Shown: positions 35,077 through 46,497 of the stretch, piece after piece
Position numbering within the stretch: the first letter of the stretch is position 1
How the letters are laid out: each line of letters starts with the position of its first letter
NCBI GenBank assembly: GCA_963693365.1
Contig: CAVNZM010000005.1
Coordinates: 6,634,001 to 6,698,000 of the forward strand
Origin: Amoebidium appalachense
Taxonomy: Eukaryota > Ichthyosporea
Direction: 5' to 3'
DNA length: 64,000 bases
Position numbers and translations under genes: made by a program
The notes under the pieces: generated by a model
Database searches by the model: none
The model's input: the letters and a program-made list of their open reading frames with translations, nothing else
What the model was told of the DNA's origin: nothing

Positions 35077-38073
35077 ATGTGCCTATACCATGTGCTTCTG
35101 CCCCGGCTTCTTCCGATATTCCCCCCTCCGAGCCCCCTTCCCCCGACCCCCGACCCCCCACCCCCCCACACCTATCCCCCCCCCACAAAGAAACTTCGAA
35201 CACTCGATAGAATAAGAAAAGTGTTCGATATAAGTGCCATATGCAATGCAGGAAGACGTATCTATGTTAATGTTACGTTGAGTAATGAAAAATATTTTGC
35301 ATTGTTTGACACTGGGGCATCATTCACGGTGGTTAGTGAAGCTGTTTTTTCCCGACACATGCAGGAGTTTGCTTTGCAACCCTCGGATGTGATTGTTACT
35401 TCTGTAAGGAAAAACGATAAAGCTCTAGCTGTGAGTGGTGAAGTGATGCTCCCGTTATGCCTCGGTTCTCAAACATTCATGTGGCCTTGCTTAGTAATTA
35501 AAAATATTAAGCTCGATGGGGCAAAGACATACATTGGGCTTACGGAAATACCGTTTTTGGGTTGGATTGTAGGTGTGAATGGCATTCGGCCCGACCCGAA
35601 AAAGGTTCAGGCAGTGAAAGATTGGCCGGTACCAAACACACTACACCAACTCCGGGGTTTTCTGGGTATTACTTCCTATCTCCGCCGTCACATTTTAAAT
35701 TATGCAGAGCGAGCCCGACCCATGAATGCCGAGTGTTACGGAGAAAAACACCGACGGTTAAAATGGACGGACAAATTAGATCGCTCGTTTTAAGATTTAA
35801 AATCGGCGTTATCGGAGGAAGTACTTGCCCTGCCCGATCTTTCCCCCACGGGGGGTCAGTTTCTTATTCGTTGTGATGCTAGTCGGTTCTCGGAAGGGGC
35901 TTGCCTGTATCAAAAACAAAAAGATGGCAAGTTCCGCACGGTGGCATATGCCTCCCGGATGTTTCAACCTACCGAACGTAGGTGGAGCAACATCGAACGA
36001 GAAACGCATGCAATCTATTGGGCACTGAAAGAGTTTAGGGTGTACGTGTATGGTCGAGTGAATACTATTGTGGAAAGTGACCATAAGCCCTGTCTTTCTC
36101 TTAAAGGTGTCAAACGGATAGCAAACGAACGGATGCAACGGTGGGCTTTGGAAATGCAGGAGTATGATTTCGATCTATACTACCGTCCTGGCCCTACCAT
36201 GCACGATGCTGATGGGTTAAGCCGTATAGGATATATTCTGCATGAGACCGAAAACATACCACTGGAAAGGTGGGATGTGAAAAAGGAATTACAAGAGGTT
36301 CTCACAGCAGATTTATCCGACCTTAGCTCGAACCCAGCCGAAGTGTTTGTTGATTGGGGTGATGCACTCGAATTCACACACATTTTCGATCCAGACCGCT
36401 TGAAATGTGCACAAATTTCTGCACTCAGTCAAGCCGGCCTGCCCTCCCTTTCTGCACTCGGTGGTGCCGGCTATCAGAAGGAAGCAATTATGATGGCACA
36501 GGGGGGGGACAAAATGTGTAAGGATATAATCACGTGGCTCCGGTGGCTTGCCTCCCTCGATGCCGAGGCCAAACGGGAATGGCAGGCAGGGGGGGAACGA
36601 GCTGCACACGGTCTTAATCTTGAGTATTTCGGATACAAAAAGGTTAAGAAAATAGCACAAATGTGTGTGATAGAGGATGACGTGCTTTATCATGTGGCTA
36701 AGGATGGTCGTCGTTGCCTGTATGTGCCCGAAATCCTTCGTGCTGATTTATTAAGAAGTGTGCACGACGGGGGGGCTCATACTGGCATTGAACGAACTTA
36801 CGAAAGATTATACAATTATTATTGGCCACGCATGCACAAAGATATCACTGCTTATGTGAATGCCTGCACACAGTGCCAAGGCCGTAACGATAACCCACAC
36901 TTGAGAAGTAGGCCATTTGAACAGAGATACGAAAATTTGAAAATGTTCTCTCGTGTTTCTGTTGACCTTATGGGTCCGTTCACAGAAACGAAAAATGGTA
37001 ATACTTTCATTTGTGTGTTTATGGATATGGCAACGAAGTATTTAATCACTGTGCCCATCCAATCTAAGCATGCCGTTAATGTTGCACATGCACTCATGAA
37101 TGTAATTTGCTATATACACGGCCCCCCTCGTACACTCTTGAGTGATCAAGGATCAGAATTTCTCAATGAGCTAATTATTGAGATTTGCCGTATAGCAAAT
37201 ATTGCACAAGTGAGCACCTCTGCATATCACCCACAATGCAACGGTTCCAATGAACGGTCTCATAGATTTATTAATAATGCACTCTCAAAGTACGTTAATT
37301 ATGAGCACACTAATTGGGACACTCTGTTGCCGGTGGTTACACATGCATACAACACAACAACACACAAAATTTTGCAATGTACACCGTATTATCTTGTGTA
37401 CGGGCAAGAAGCAACACAATTCCCTGACGTTGCCCTTCTTAGCAGTAACCACCCGGCACTCAAGGACCCAGAGTGGAAGGCATACCGGCGAGAGTTACTA
37501 GCCCGTCTGCCTCTGCTCCGTGCTGTGGTCCAGCAACGTGCCGTACGAGAGCCCCCAGGCCCCTCGGTGGCTCGTGAATTTAAGAAGGGTGCACGGATAG
37601 GTGTTCGGAATCAAGCCAAAAATATCGGTGCCTGGGATGTACGGTGGATTACGGGTTACGAAATCGTCAAAAGGGTCGGCCCGGTCACGTACGAGATCCG
37701 AAGCTTAGCAACTATGAAGAAATCTAAGTGGCACGTGGACGATATTCAGCTTGAATTGAGTGAGCAAAATAGAATTCGGCCTCAAGATCTCTCTCACCTC
37801 CCGGACACGGGCGATAGTCACAATTTCAACAAGGTTCTGCCGGACGAGTGGGTGGTGGAAAAGGTGCTTGACGTAAGAATTCAGAAACGGCGCAAGCAAT
37901 CCACCCCTTACAAGTGGTACCAGATCAAGTGGGCAGGCAAAGATGAATCATTCACCTCTTGGGAGTGTGAGAAAGACTTAGCCTGCCCGGACAAGATCCG
38001 AGAGTTCCACCAACGCAGAGGTGACCTTGCATCGTTCCACGGATACATTGACTCATTGTGTGGAGCATGGTGA
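35077..38073 (+). pseudogene. Gypsy B pol, RT core deleted
   Basis: Protease LFDTGASFTVV is intact, then CLVIKNIK joins directly to LDGAKTYIGL of the RT end. The frame is open except for TAA at 35791-35793 (AAA in A). RNase H, HHCC finger, integrase D-D-E blocks and chromodomain (YKWYQIKWAG) continue to 38073. In the third integrase block element A has HPQSNGS and B has HPQCNGS. Confidence 0.88.
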
Positions 38074-38074
38074 C

Positions 38075-38094
38075 GTATGTCGAGGACGACATAC
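38075..38094 (+). promoter_or_regulatory. Perfect hairpin between pol stop and right LTR (B)
   Basis: Same 8-bp stem and AGGA loop as at 29317-29336, directly after the TGA. Confidence 0.6.
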
Positions 38095-38113
38095 TTCTTT
38101 TTACGGTGGGGCG

Positions 38114-38723
38114 TGTGGTATATTATACCGGATATCTAGTATGGATGTACACAGGTTGAGATATACGCGCACGTGTACATGTATATATACCACTGTGTTT
38201 GATCTTAGGTAGGCCAGTATGCATGTCCCCCCCAGTCTTGTGCGCATGAGCATGGAGTTAAACATATGTGCACGTGCAACTTGCAGGATTATTCATGGGG
38301 AATCAGATATAATAGCCACATGGGACCGACACGTAGTAGAGGAACCATGAGCGTTAAGTTATAGTGTTATCATGGGAAAATATGCAAGTAGCCGTGAGGT
38401 ATGACTGTGGAATGCATCGATAATCAAGTACTGTCACCCGATTGGCTCACTAGGTTTATTGGAACCGTGATGGCCATGGGACAGAACCGTGAACCGTATG
38501 TGATTGGCTCTCGTAGCCAAAAAGCACATACCGATGCGCATGTCTGAGCCGCTGTGCGAGCTCCGATATAAGGGCATGTTGGGGGCTTCAGAGCTCACTC
38601 AGTGTGCTCGGCTTACTAGGTGTAAGTAGGACTAGCACGTAACTAAGCAAAGCGTGGTCTAGTCAACCCCGTTCATTTATAAACATATTGTTTGTCACAG
38701 ACACACGATCTTATTATACAACA
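38114..38723 (+). repeat. Gypsy B right LTR
   Basis: 610 bp ending ATTATACAACA and followed by TCGCT. Carries private changes relative to the left LTR and to both A LTRs, for example GGAGTTAAAC, GGGAATCAG and CTAGCACG. Confidence 0.93.
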
Positions 38724-38728
38724 TCGCT

Positions 38729-39074
38729 ACACAGTGTTCATTGTGCGTGCCGGCTACCGTGATACCCTCATAAACATCATCCAACGTGCTACCGACGCCA
38801 CCTTTCTTGCAGACGTCGATCCTACGGCTCCCTACAACACCACACTTAACCGTGCTGACGCAGAGGCCGCTGCCCGGGCCTCTTGGCAACGCCGGGTGCT
38901 TGCAAGAATGGCCAACGCCCACGCATGGGCTGTCAAGGCAGCCACACTCTTTACCCGGCACACGACAGCCGGGTCAGAACAGCAGCTGAGGTGCGTGCCT
39001 ACTGGGAGGCTCAGCACGTGCAGGTCTTCAGCAAGCCCTACGACCCCGCCGCCGCACCAGCCAACTCCCAGTAA
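38729..39074 (+). pseudogene. LINE-1 ORF1, C-terminal block
   Basis: Continues ORF1 after Gypsy B with FIVRAGYRDTLINIIQRATD and ASWQRRVLARMANAHAWAVK. A frameshift near 38970 moves to the frame of VRAYWEAQHVQVFSKPYDP, which stops at 39072-39074. ORF2 starts 2 nt later. Confidence 0.7.
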
Positions 39075-39076
39075 GC

Positions 39077-39612
39077 ATGCTCTCCTTTCTTTTCTGGAAT
39101 GCTCGTAGTCTAAATAAGAGAAAAGCACAGTTTCTTCTTTCGTTATAGTATCCCAACAGGAGTTCCCGTTTATTGTTGTCGCAGAAACGTGGTGGCGAGA
39201 CCACGCCACACTTCGTCGGTCTGGACGGCTCGTGGGCGAGTCTACTCAGCCTGTGGGCCACAAGCCTCACTCCGGCATAGTGTTCATCGCCGCCTCAGCC
39301 ACTTTGTTAATCGTTGTTCAGTTATAGCACGTACAATACACACACTCACCCTCTCAGTTTGTGGCCATATATGCACTTTTGTTTATTTTCCACCTACTAG
39401 CCTTCCACTGCTAGCACTTAAACACGAACTTAACACCATCGCCCCACATAACCCCACACTACTGTTAGGAGGCTTTAATAGCCCGCTAGTTACCACACCA
39501 CACCCCATACACGGCCACCCACAGGCCCTACTTAAACCCAACCACCCACACACGACAACCTTTCACACTTTTGTTACAGCCTTACGCCTTACTCTTCCAT
39601 CTGTAGTACAAG
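39077..39612 (+). pseudogene. LINE-1 ORF2, APE-type endonuclease, first part
   Basis: ATG at 39077. MLSFLFWNARSLNKRK matches the first strand of the exonuclease-endonuclease-phosphatase fold (WNARSL with the conserved Asn). A stop and frame change near 39140 lead to EFPFIVVAETWW (metal-binding Glu). Later LLLGGFNSP stands where GDFN is usual, so the Asp appears to be changed to Gly. It ends at element D and resumes at 46983 with the SDHLPI motif. Confidence 0.75.
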
Positions 39613-40090
39613 TGTAAACAACTGTACACATGAACTGTACATGTTTACTAAAGAATGTTCTACTAGCACACAATTCGTTCTTTGTCATGAATATCACATA
39701 AATATTATGTCCACACCAATAGGAATCAATCTTACCTAAGAAATGAACCATGTATGATTCTTTAGCTGCATACCACATAAACGAAGTGAACCAATAAGAG
39801 GTTTGCATAAATAGGACAAAGGTCTGACTGGCTCGGACCGCACCAGAATCACGAATGGCATGTTGCCACCCGCGCTGGCCGCGGATGAACCAATCCTGGG
39901 CCTTGATCCGAAACCTGGGGGCTATATAACAAAGCCGTCCCAGTACGGGGATCACATCAGTGAAGTCTGAGACAGACTGAGTCGGCCCATAGTAAAAGCA
40001 ACCTGGCCACGTGTGCCTTTCTACCCGTTCTCTGTCTTTATTTTGATTCAGTTGTACTCTGCCTTATCCTAACTAGTCCAACTGTTTACA
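39613..40090 (+). repeat. Element D left LTR
   Basis: 478 bp. TATA box GGCTATATAAC near 39920. It differs from the right LTR by a 2-nt deletion (GAATGTTCT against GAATGTGATCT) and few substitutions. Confidence 0.9.
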
Positions 40091-40148
40091 TTGGCGACCG
40101 CGGCAGGACACTGTTTTACATTGCCAACTGTTTACATTGGCGACCGCG
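40091..40148 (+). other. Reiterated LTR end and primer-binding site
   Basis: After the LTR end CTGTTTACA the sequence TTGGCGACCGCG is followed by CTGTTTTACATTG, then CTGTTTACA (ends 40136) and again TTGGCGACCGCG (40137-40148). The junction motif is thus present three times. Confidence 0.75.
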
Positions 40149-40229
40149 CAGTTCAAGAATCTCGCATCCTTCGAATCTCACATCTTTCAATCAGTTCAAG
40201 AATCTCACATCTTTCAATCAGCTCAAGAA

Positions 40230-41159
40230 TCTCCCATGGCCGATCACAATCCTTTTTACCCCGATGATAGGCACATCTTTCCTTGTCCGGCTTAGAATAT
40301 ATACACCTACAAGTTTGAAGTGGCCAGCCCACCTACACGGAAAGAATTGAAAGCATGTAAAACTTCTTTTGCTACGACACATCAAAAATGTGAAGAAAAA
40401 CGAATACACAACGAAACAACGAATACACGAACAAACGAATAAAGAATTGCTAACGAAGCAATGAACCAACGAAAAACGAACCATCACGAATACGCAATGA
40501 AATAAAGAATTAACGACAAACGATTGCATAGAGGAAATACGAAATGAATGCAACACGAAAACAAAACGAAGTAACGAAGTTATCAAACGACAAAAAACGA
40601 AAAACGAAAGCAAAATGAACTGGAAATACGAAAATGAAAGAACGAATGCACAACACTGCTTGGGTTGCAATGCACACAGCCCCCTCTATGTTAGGAAGAA
40701 AATAAAACCGTTGCCCTTGCGTGCATTGCCCTATTGCACACTGCCATCGTGTCCATGCCACCGCATGCACGTCCACACTCGCAAGCCAGATGCACGGCCA
40801 CTTTCAGCACGAATGCATTTAAAGAAGAAGATAGTCGCTGTTCCTATAGCATTGAGGACATAAGGTGCTGTGAAAGTAGTTTTGCATGCATGCTTCGAAT
40901 TTCTTGCTGTTTTCGAATACAGCATGCCCCATAGTTTAGCGCACAGGATGCACAACATGCGCATGAATGTATGCTGGCATGCCTAAACACATTACGAACA
41001 TATGCCTCATGTATGGCGGCCCTTCCTGGTGCCACGCCCTAACGAATTTGCACTCTTGGTGCACAAAAGGCATGTAATAAAGTCGATGCAGAACTTTTGT
41101 TCATGCATGTGAAAAACAAAGAAGGTGTTGGGTACGAATTTTAAGGTGAATGCCCGTCT
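40230..41159. other. Element D leader/internal region
   Basis: ATGGCCGATCACAATCC at 40236 opens a frame of only about 20 codons. 40380-40650 is made of AACGAA-like repeats, giving spurious hydrophobic ORFs on the minus strand. The remainder is CATGCATG-rich unique DNA without a gene. Confidence 0.5.
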
Positions 41160-41474
41160 GTGGCAATACTGTGTAACATACCAATTACACTGTCAAGCCT
41201 TGCACTAGCTGCCGGCACACCCCCACCAGAACAAAAGAATGTGGTATGGGCACCGTTCCCTCACAACCCCAGCATACAGTGTCAGTATTTTGGCTGGAAG
41301 CCTTTCAGTTTCGAATTACGAATACCCTCCTTCACTACTGAAGAAAGTGACGTGGAAGACGAATACGAATACGAATGCAAGGTGTTGTTGACTAACACAT
41401 CGGACCATCATGTGTACCTAGGCCCTGGTACGGAGGTGACCATGTTATTCCCTTGCAATATGATGACACTGTAA
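41160..41474 (+). CDS. Unknown ORF inside element D
   Basis: 104-residue open frame, no close family recognised. An acidic stretch (TTEESDVEDEYEYECKV) is followed by LLTNTSDHHVYLGPGTEV. The N-T-S-D...PGTEV pattern faintly recalls the C-terminal strand motifs of trimeric dUTPases, which some retroelements carry, but catalytic motifs are not visible. The start codon is uncertain; the frame is open upstream to about 41,150. Confidence 0.3.
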   Translation: MAILCNIPITLSSLALAAGTPPPEQKNVVWAPFPHNPSIQCQYFGWKPFSFELRIPSFTTEESDVEDEYEYECKVLLTNTSDHHVYLGPGTEVTMLFPCNMMTL

Positions 41475-41799
41475 CAATTTAGCACGTGCATACCCCACCA
41501 ATGGGCACATGCGGGAGACAACCCCACAAGCTGCCTTATTGGGCACCTCTGCTAAAACGAATATTCTTCTCACGAAGGAACAGAAGAATGCCACGAACAC
41601 GAACCACACACCCCCCAGGCAGCTACTTACGTCTGATGTATGAAAGTAGTAGGTGTGTGAATGGGGTAACTACATGAACACCAACACGAAAGCAAGCACA
41701 GCACAAAGCAGTTCCACGAATACGAATGGTTTTGGTTTTCCACACAACGAACAGAACCAACAGTAGGGCCACCTACAAAAGAAGCAGAGGATGGGGCAC

Positions 41800-42733
41800 T
41801 GTTAAATTTTATAAGTATTTAGGATGTAAGCAGAGACACAGTGGTGCAGTGTGAAAACACCACAGACACACACAACAACAAAACACGGAACGATCGGAGC
41901 AGTGTACACAACAGACATCAATGTTTAGACACGACTGAACTCAATTTATTTTGATCGCTAATAAATACCTGAAATTCCCTTAAGTTAAATCCATACATGA
42001 TTTCCGACCAGTCGGAAATCAGATCTATGTCTAAAATAACCAATCACAATTAACTGATTATTTCCCGGATAGATCCGGAGGCACAGGAACGCACACCATA
42101 GGTCACAGCTATAAGAAAGAAAAGAGGTGAAGAGTAACGAGGAAAGAGGTGATGTTTCTAACCTATCATCGGCTACAAAGACTCAGACATTTTCTGACTA
42201 AGTCCACTGATTGGATATAGTACGGCAACACACAAAACAAAAGTGTTTGACTAAGCTATGAATCATACCTGACAAGCTAAAGTGTAGCCTAAGTGTTTTT
42301 CTACCAATCAAAACATAACGAGTAATATAAATCTACTCAACGTATATTAGTGAGAGAGAAATATAATTATGTGAAAGGAAACAAGAGAAGAAAGAAAGAG
42401 AAAAGAAAGAAGAAGAAAGAGAAAAAAGAAAAGAAAGCAGGACAGAAAACACGAACAGCAAAACACAGTTATAACCGAAGATATTCATGTACACATAACA
42501 TGTACACATGTCTCCCTCACTGGGTAGACTCGTGTACCTATAATCAGTTGCTGTAATCGATATCTAAACACACGAATATAGCCGACACAACACGATTACA
42601 AGTACTCAAATACACTGGAGATCGATGTCATAATTTACGTACAAGGAGCACATCTTTTTCATTAAGTAAATGAATGAAAACATAACACGAACTGAGAAGA
42701 TCTTACAATATGTAAATACTACGTATTATAACA
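41800..42733 (-). repeat. Copia C 3' LTR (complete)
   Basis: 934 bp. Its last 201 bp (42000-41800) are repeated in inverted orientation at 44709-44909; its first 650 bp (42733-42084) are repeated directly at 44921-45570. Confidence 0.85.
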
Positions 42734-42848
42734 TCCCCACTTAAGACTTTGAAGTTTGTGTTATCATATCCCCACTGAACTAGTGAAATCTCCCCACTTG
42801 AGAACAGAAACGGAAAAAAAAAAAAAATTAAAGTGTGTACTTTTCCCG

Positions 42849-42952
42849 GGGGGGGGGGGGGGGGGAGAAGGGGGGGGGGAGGGGGGGGGGGGAAGGGGGG
42901 GGGGGGAAGGGGGGGGGGAAGGGGGGGGGGGAGGGGGGGGGAAGGAACCGGG
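42849..42952. repeat. G-run cluster inside Copia C
   Basis: About 100 bp of G runs separated by AA or A, between the 3' LTR and pol. The only such tract inside the transposon nest. Confidence 0.95.
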
Positions 42953-43160
42953 GCAAAAACAACGAATATATATAACGTGTATAGGCGGTGTTTGATTAAC
43001 TGGGTTTTAAACCAGTGAAAGATAGAGTAGAGTGATGGTACGGGTCAAACCTTATATATAAACCCTAAGTGGGCATACCCACAAAGGCAATACATATGAT
43101 ATAATGATGTTGATAAAGTAAGTAGTACACATGAGAAAATCACTCTTGAAGTAGGTCGGG

Positions 43161-44705
43161 TCAATCCACAATATCCGGTAAACAAAGTCGAGCACGATGG
43201 TGGACATGACTCGGGCCGGGGAGGGGTTTGGTGAGTATGTCAGCTAAGTTGTGGGCTGACTCAACGTAATGGACAACCACGTCCCCACTGGCAATGTAGT
43301 CCTTGGTGTTGTGATACCGGACAGCAATGTGTTTGGTACGGTGCTTGATGCCGGTGGAGTTGACGATGGCAATGGTCGACTGGTTGTCACAGTACACCGG
43401 AGTCGGAGCAAGCATGGGACAGCCGAGTTCCTTGAAGAGGTCACGGACCCAAGCAACTTCTTGGGTGCCAGCATTGAGAGCAATCAGCTCAGCTTCAGTG
43501 GTGCTGGTGGCCGTGATGGGCTGGAGTTTGGAGTACCAGATGACGGGCATACCAGCAAACACGATAATGTAGCCGGTGGTAGACTTCTTGCTGTCGGCAC
43601 AACCAGCAAAGTCAGCATCCGTGTAGCATTCGAGTATGGGGGACTGGGTGGCCGAGTACTTGTAGTCAATGCCAAGGTCAATGGTGCCGAGCAGGTACCG
43701 GGCCACACGACGGAGAAGGTCCCAGTGAGTCTTGCCGGGGTTGGTGCTGAAACGACCAAGGAAGCCGATGGCATAGGCAATGTCGGGACGTGTGCACCGT
43801 GCCACCCAGAGGAGACGGCCGAGTAACTCACGGTAGGGCACGGTGAACGGTTGGGGGGGGCAATCAGCCAGGGAGACGGTGGTGCCTGCAGGGATGGGGG
43901 TAGACTTGGACTTGGCATCGGTGAGGTTGAAGTCGTGGATGATATCCATGATGTAAGACCTCTGGTGCATGTGGAGGTGATGGGGATCAGAGTGATTAAA
44001 ATCAACACCGAGCATACGGTCAAATGGACTCATACGACAGCTGGCCATCTTGCTGATGTGGGCAGCCAGGTCACTGGCAGCAGTAGAACCCCGGGTGTTG
44101 GTGATGGTGGAGTCATCGACGTAGTTACCAGCCCGTACCACATCGTTGTTGGGGAAGAACCGGAGGTAGATGCACGGGTCGGTCTTAGTACGGGTCAGGC
44201 CATGGGCAAGAAGAATGCCGTCGAGGAAGTCGTACCAAGCCTTGGAGGCTTGCTTGAGGCCGTACAGGGCTTTCTTGAGTCTCCAGACCTTGCCAAGTGT
44301 GGCCATGGTGATGAATCCCGGGGGTTGTTTCATGTAGATGGTCTCGGTGAGTGGGCTGTTGAGAAAGGCCGTAGACACGTCGAGTTGATGTATGTCATGA
44401 CCTTCAACAACGGCCAGAGCTAGGATGGCACGGAGAGCAGCCGGACGGATGACAGGGCTCTCAATCAACTCATAGTCAACACCGTATTGCTGACTGAAGC
44501 CTTGAGCAACACCACGTGCCTTGATCTTGGTGTCACCAGCCGAGTTGAGAGTTTTCTCGGAGACAATCCACTTGAAGCCGACGATGTTAGCACCAGGGGG
44601 GGGGTCAACAAGTTCAAAGATGTCTTTGTCGACGAAGGCTTGATACTCAGCAGTCAGGGCTGACTTGACCTGATCACCATTGGGTCCGGAACAGAGTTGA
44701 CGGAC
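43161..44705 (-). pseudogene. Copia C pol fragment: reverse transcriptase and RNase H
   Basis: Open frame of about 515 codons, truncated at its 5' end at the inverted LTR piece. RT: FKWIVSEK, IKARGVAQGFSQQYGVDY, HQLDVSTAFLNSPLTE, KALYGLKQASKAWYD and the catalytic box GNYVDDSTI. RNase H: LLWVARCTRPDIAYAIGFL, YTDADFAGCADSKKSTTGY, TSTTEAELIALN, YCDNQSTIAI and ADILTKPLP. No internal stop seen, so the remaining part is well preserved even though the element cannot be autonomous. Confidence 0.88.
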
Positions 44706-44708
44706 AAG

Positions 44709-44909
44709 TCATGTATGGATTTAACTTAAGGGAATTTCAGGTATTTATTAGCGATCAAAATAAATTGAGTTCAGTCGTGTCTAAACATTGATGTCTGTTG
44801 TGTACACTGCTCCGATCGTTCCGTGTTTTGTTGTTGTGTGTGTCTGTGGTGTTTTCACACTGCACCACTGTGTCTCTGCTTACATCCTAAATACTTATAA
44901 AATTTAACA
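44709..44909 (+). repeat. Inverted LTR tail of Copia C
   Basis: 201 bp, reverse complement of 41800-42000, ending TTTAACA and directly followed by the primer-binding site. Confidence 0.88.
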
Positions 44910-44923
44910 GGTTATGGGCCCAG
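44910..44923 (+). other. Copia C primer-binding site (inverted relative to pol)
   Basis: GGTTATGGGCCCAG, complementary to the anticodon region of initiator tRNA-Met, as in Drosophila copia, which is primed by the 5' half of that tRNA. Confidence 0.8.
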
Positions 44924-45570
44924 GAACGCACACCATAGGTCACAGCTATAAGAAAGAAAAGAGGTGAAGAGTATCGAGGAAAGAGGTGATGTTTCTAACC
45001 TATCATCGGCTACAAAGACTCAGACATTTTCTGACTAAGTCCACTGATTGGATATAGTACGGCAACACACAAAACAAAAGTGTTTGACTAAGCTATGAAT
45101 CATACCTGACAAGCTAAAGTGTAGCCTAAGTGTTTTTCTACCAATCAAAACATAACGAGTAATATAAATCTACTCAACGTATATTAGTGAGAGAGAAATA
45201 TAATTATGTGAAAGGAAACAAGAGAAGAAAGAAAGAGAAAAGAAAGAAGAAGAAAGAGAAAAAAGAAAAGAAAGCAGGACAGAAAACACGAACAGCAAAA
45301 CACAGTTATAACCGAAGATATTCATGTACACATAACATGTACACATGTCTCCCTCACTGGGTAGACTCGTGTACCTATAATCAGTTGCTGTAATCGATAT
45401 CTAAACACACGAATATAGCCGACACAACACGATTACAAGTACTCAAATACACTGGAGATCGATGTCATAATTTACGTACAAGGAGCACATCTTTTTCATT
45501 AAGTAAATGAATGAAAACATAACACGAACTGAGAAGATCTTACAATATGTAAATACTACGTATTATAACA
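44921..45570 (-). repeat. Copia C 5' LTR, first 650 bp
   Basis: Direct repeat of 42084-42733 with almost no differences. Confidence 0.88.
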
Positions 45571-45839
45571 GGCACCATCCAGACCTGCACTGGAGGATAT
45601 GATAACACGAAGCGCGCTCACGAAGTTGCTTACAAAAGAAAGGGCGACTCCGACGACTTTTCTTTTTAGGCCAAGCCTCCAGAAGAATGTATTATGCCTG
45701 GAATCCCCCTGCTCAACGAAAATGGCTGGCAAATGGGATACGAAAACTGCTCACGAATGGAAGCATGTGTTTTCTGAAGGAGGCTTGCTTTGCCTACCCT
45801 CTTCTTATGAATTATGAACCGGGCTTTTACTGGTTCTGA

Positions 45840-46025
45840 CGGGTGATATATTTCTTTATGTCGCCCAACGAAGAACACTTGGGCATTTTTATTCTGTTTT
45901 TCCCAGCTCCGATGATGCAGGGTTAAAGCTGAAAGGAAAGAAGTGCTCTTTGTTCATGAAAGAAGTGGCTTTTCCGGCCATGGTGACTCGCCTTACAGTC
46001 TTAAGGTAGAACCGGGATAAGGAGC
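45840..46025 (+). pseudogene. Gypsy-type reverse transcriptase relic of element D
   Basis: NEEHLGIFILFFP in one frame, then DDAGLKLKGKKCSLFMKEVA in the next, match the end of the RT palm and thumb of Gypsy elements (HL..VF..L...GLKLK..KC.F....V.FLGH). Short, frameshifted and followed by stops. Confidence 0.6.
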
Positions 46026-46497
46026 AGCGGCTAAGCCTTGAAGCTATCCACCACTACCTGAGCTACGAAGTGACCTAAGGCTCGAGTTATATTCATTATC
46101 GAATGTTTGGTATGATCATTCATCCACACAACCAAATTACTCGCAATTGAAAACGAATCTGCGGGAGTATCCTAAAAAGGAAAAATTCCCAAAAAGGAAA
46201 ATACTACTTCTACAGAAAAGCCAAGCACAGAGACGAAGGCTTAGCGAATTATTCGCACGCACACTCTGCAACAATCTTCGCCACGAAAATGAAATCACAG
46301 AAGAATGCTGCATGAATTTACGTTTTGGCAAATGAAGAAGTGCTCATAGACGTGCACAACTCTATTCCACCGTCCTTGCTCTGTTCTGTCCAGCAGCTCG
46401 GCACACACAAGAATTCTCGCTGAAGGTTGTTTATCGCCTCTCAGCCTGGTGGTTTGCTTGTCTAACGACACCACCAGGCTCCCGACAAGGGGGGGAG

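Larger units (their letters stand above)
32418..38723 (+). mobile_element. Gypsy (chromovirus) element B, internally deleted
   Basis: 6,306 bp with two 610-bp LTRs and a perfect TCGCT target duplication (32413-32417 and 38724-38728). Same family as A. It has lost 1,429 bp of pol relative to A, between two TTAAG motifs, removing the end of protease and the RT catalytic core. RNase H, integrase and chromodomain remain. It was therefore moved by a partner's enzymes if the deletion preceded insertion. The LTRs differ at about a dozen positions. Confidence 0.93.
41800..45570 (-). mobile_element. Copia element C, rearranged, inside element D
   Basis: 3,771 bp with GGCAC duplications (41795-41799 and 45571-45575), coding on the minus strand. 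The 3' LTR (42733 to 41800) is complete at 934 bp (TGTTATAATACG...ATTTAACA). The 5' LTR keeps its first 650 bp (45570 to 44921), but its last 201 bp plus the primer-binding site lie inverted at 44709-44923. Leader, gag, protease and integrase are missing; pol resumes within RT. Confidence 0.88.

Noticed and set aside
43251-44423. Plus-strand ORFs of 185 and 190 aa
   Set aside because: They are antisense to the intact Copia C RT-RNase H frame.
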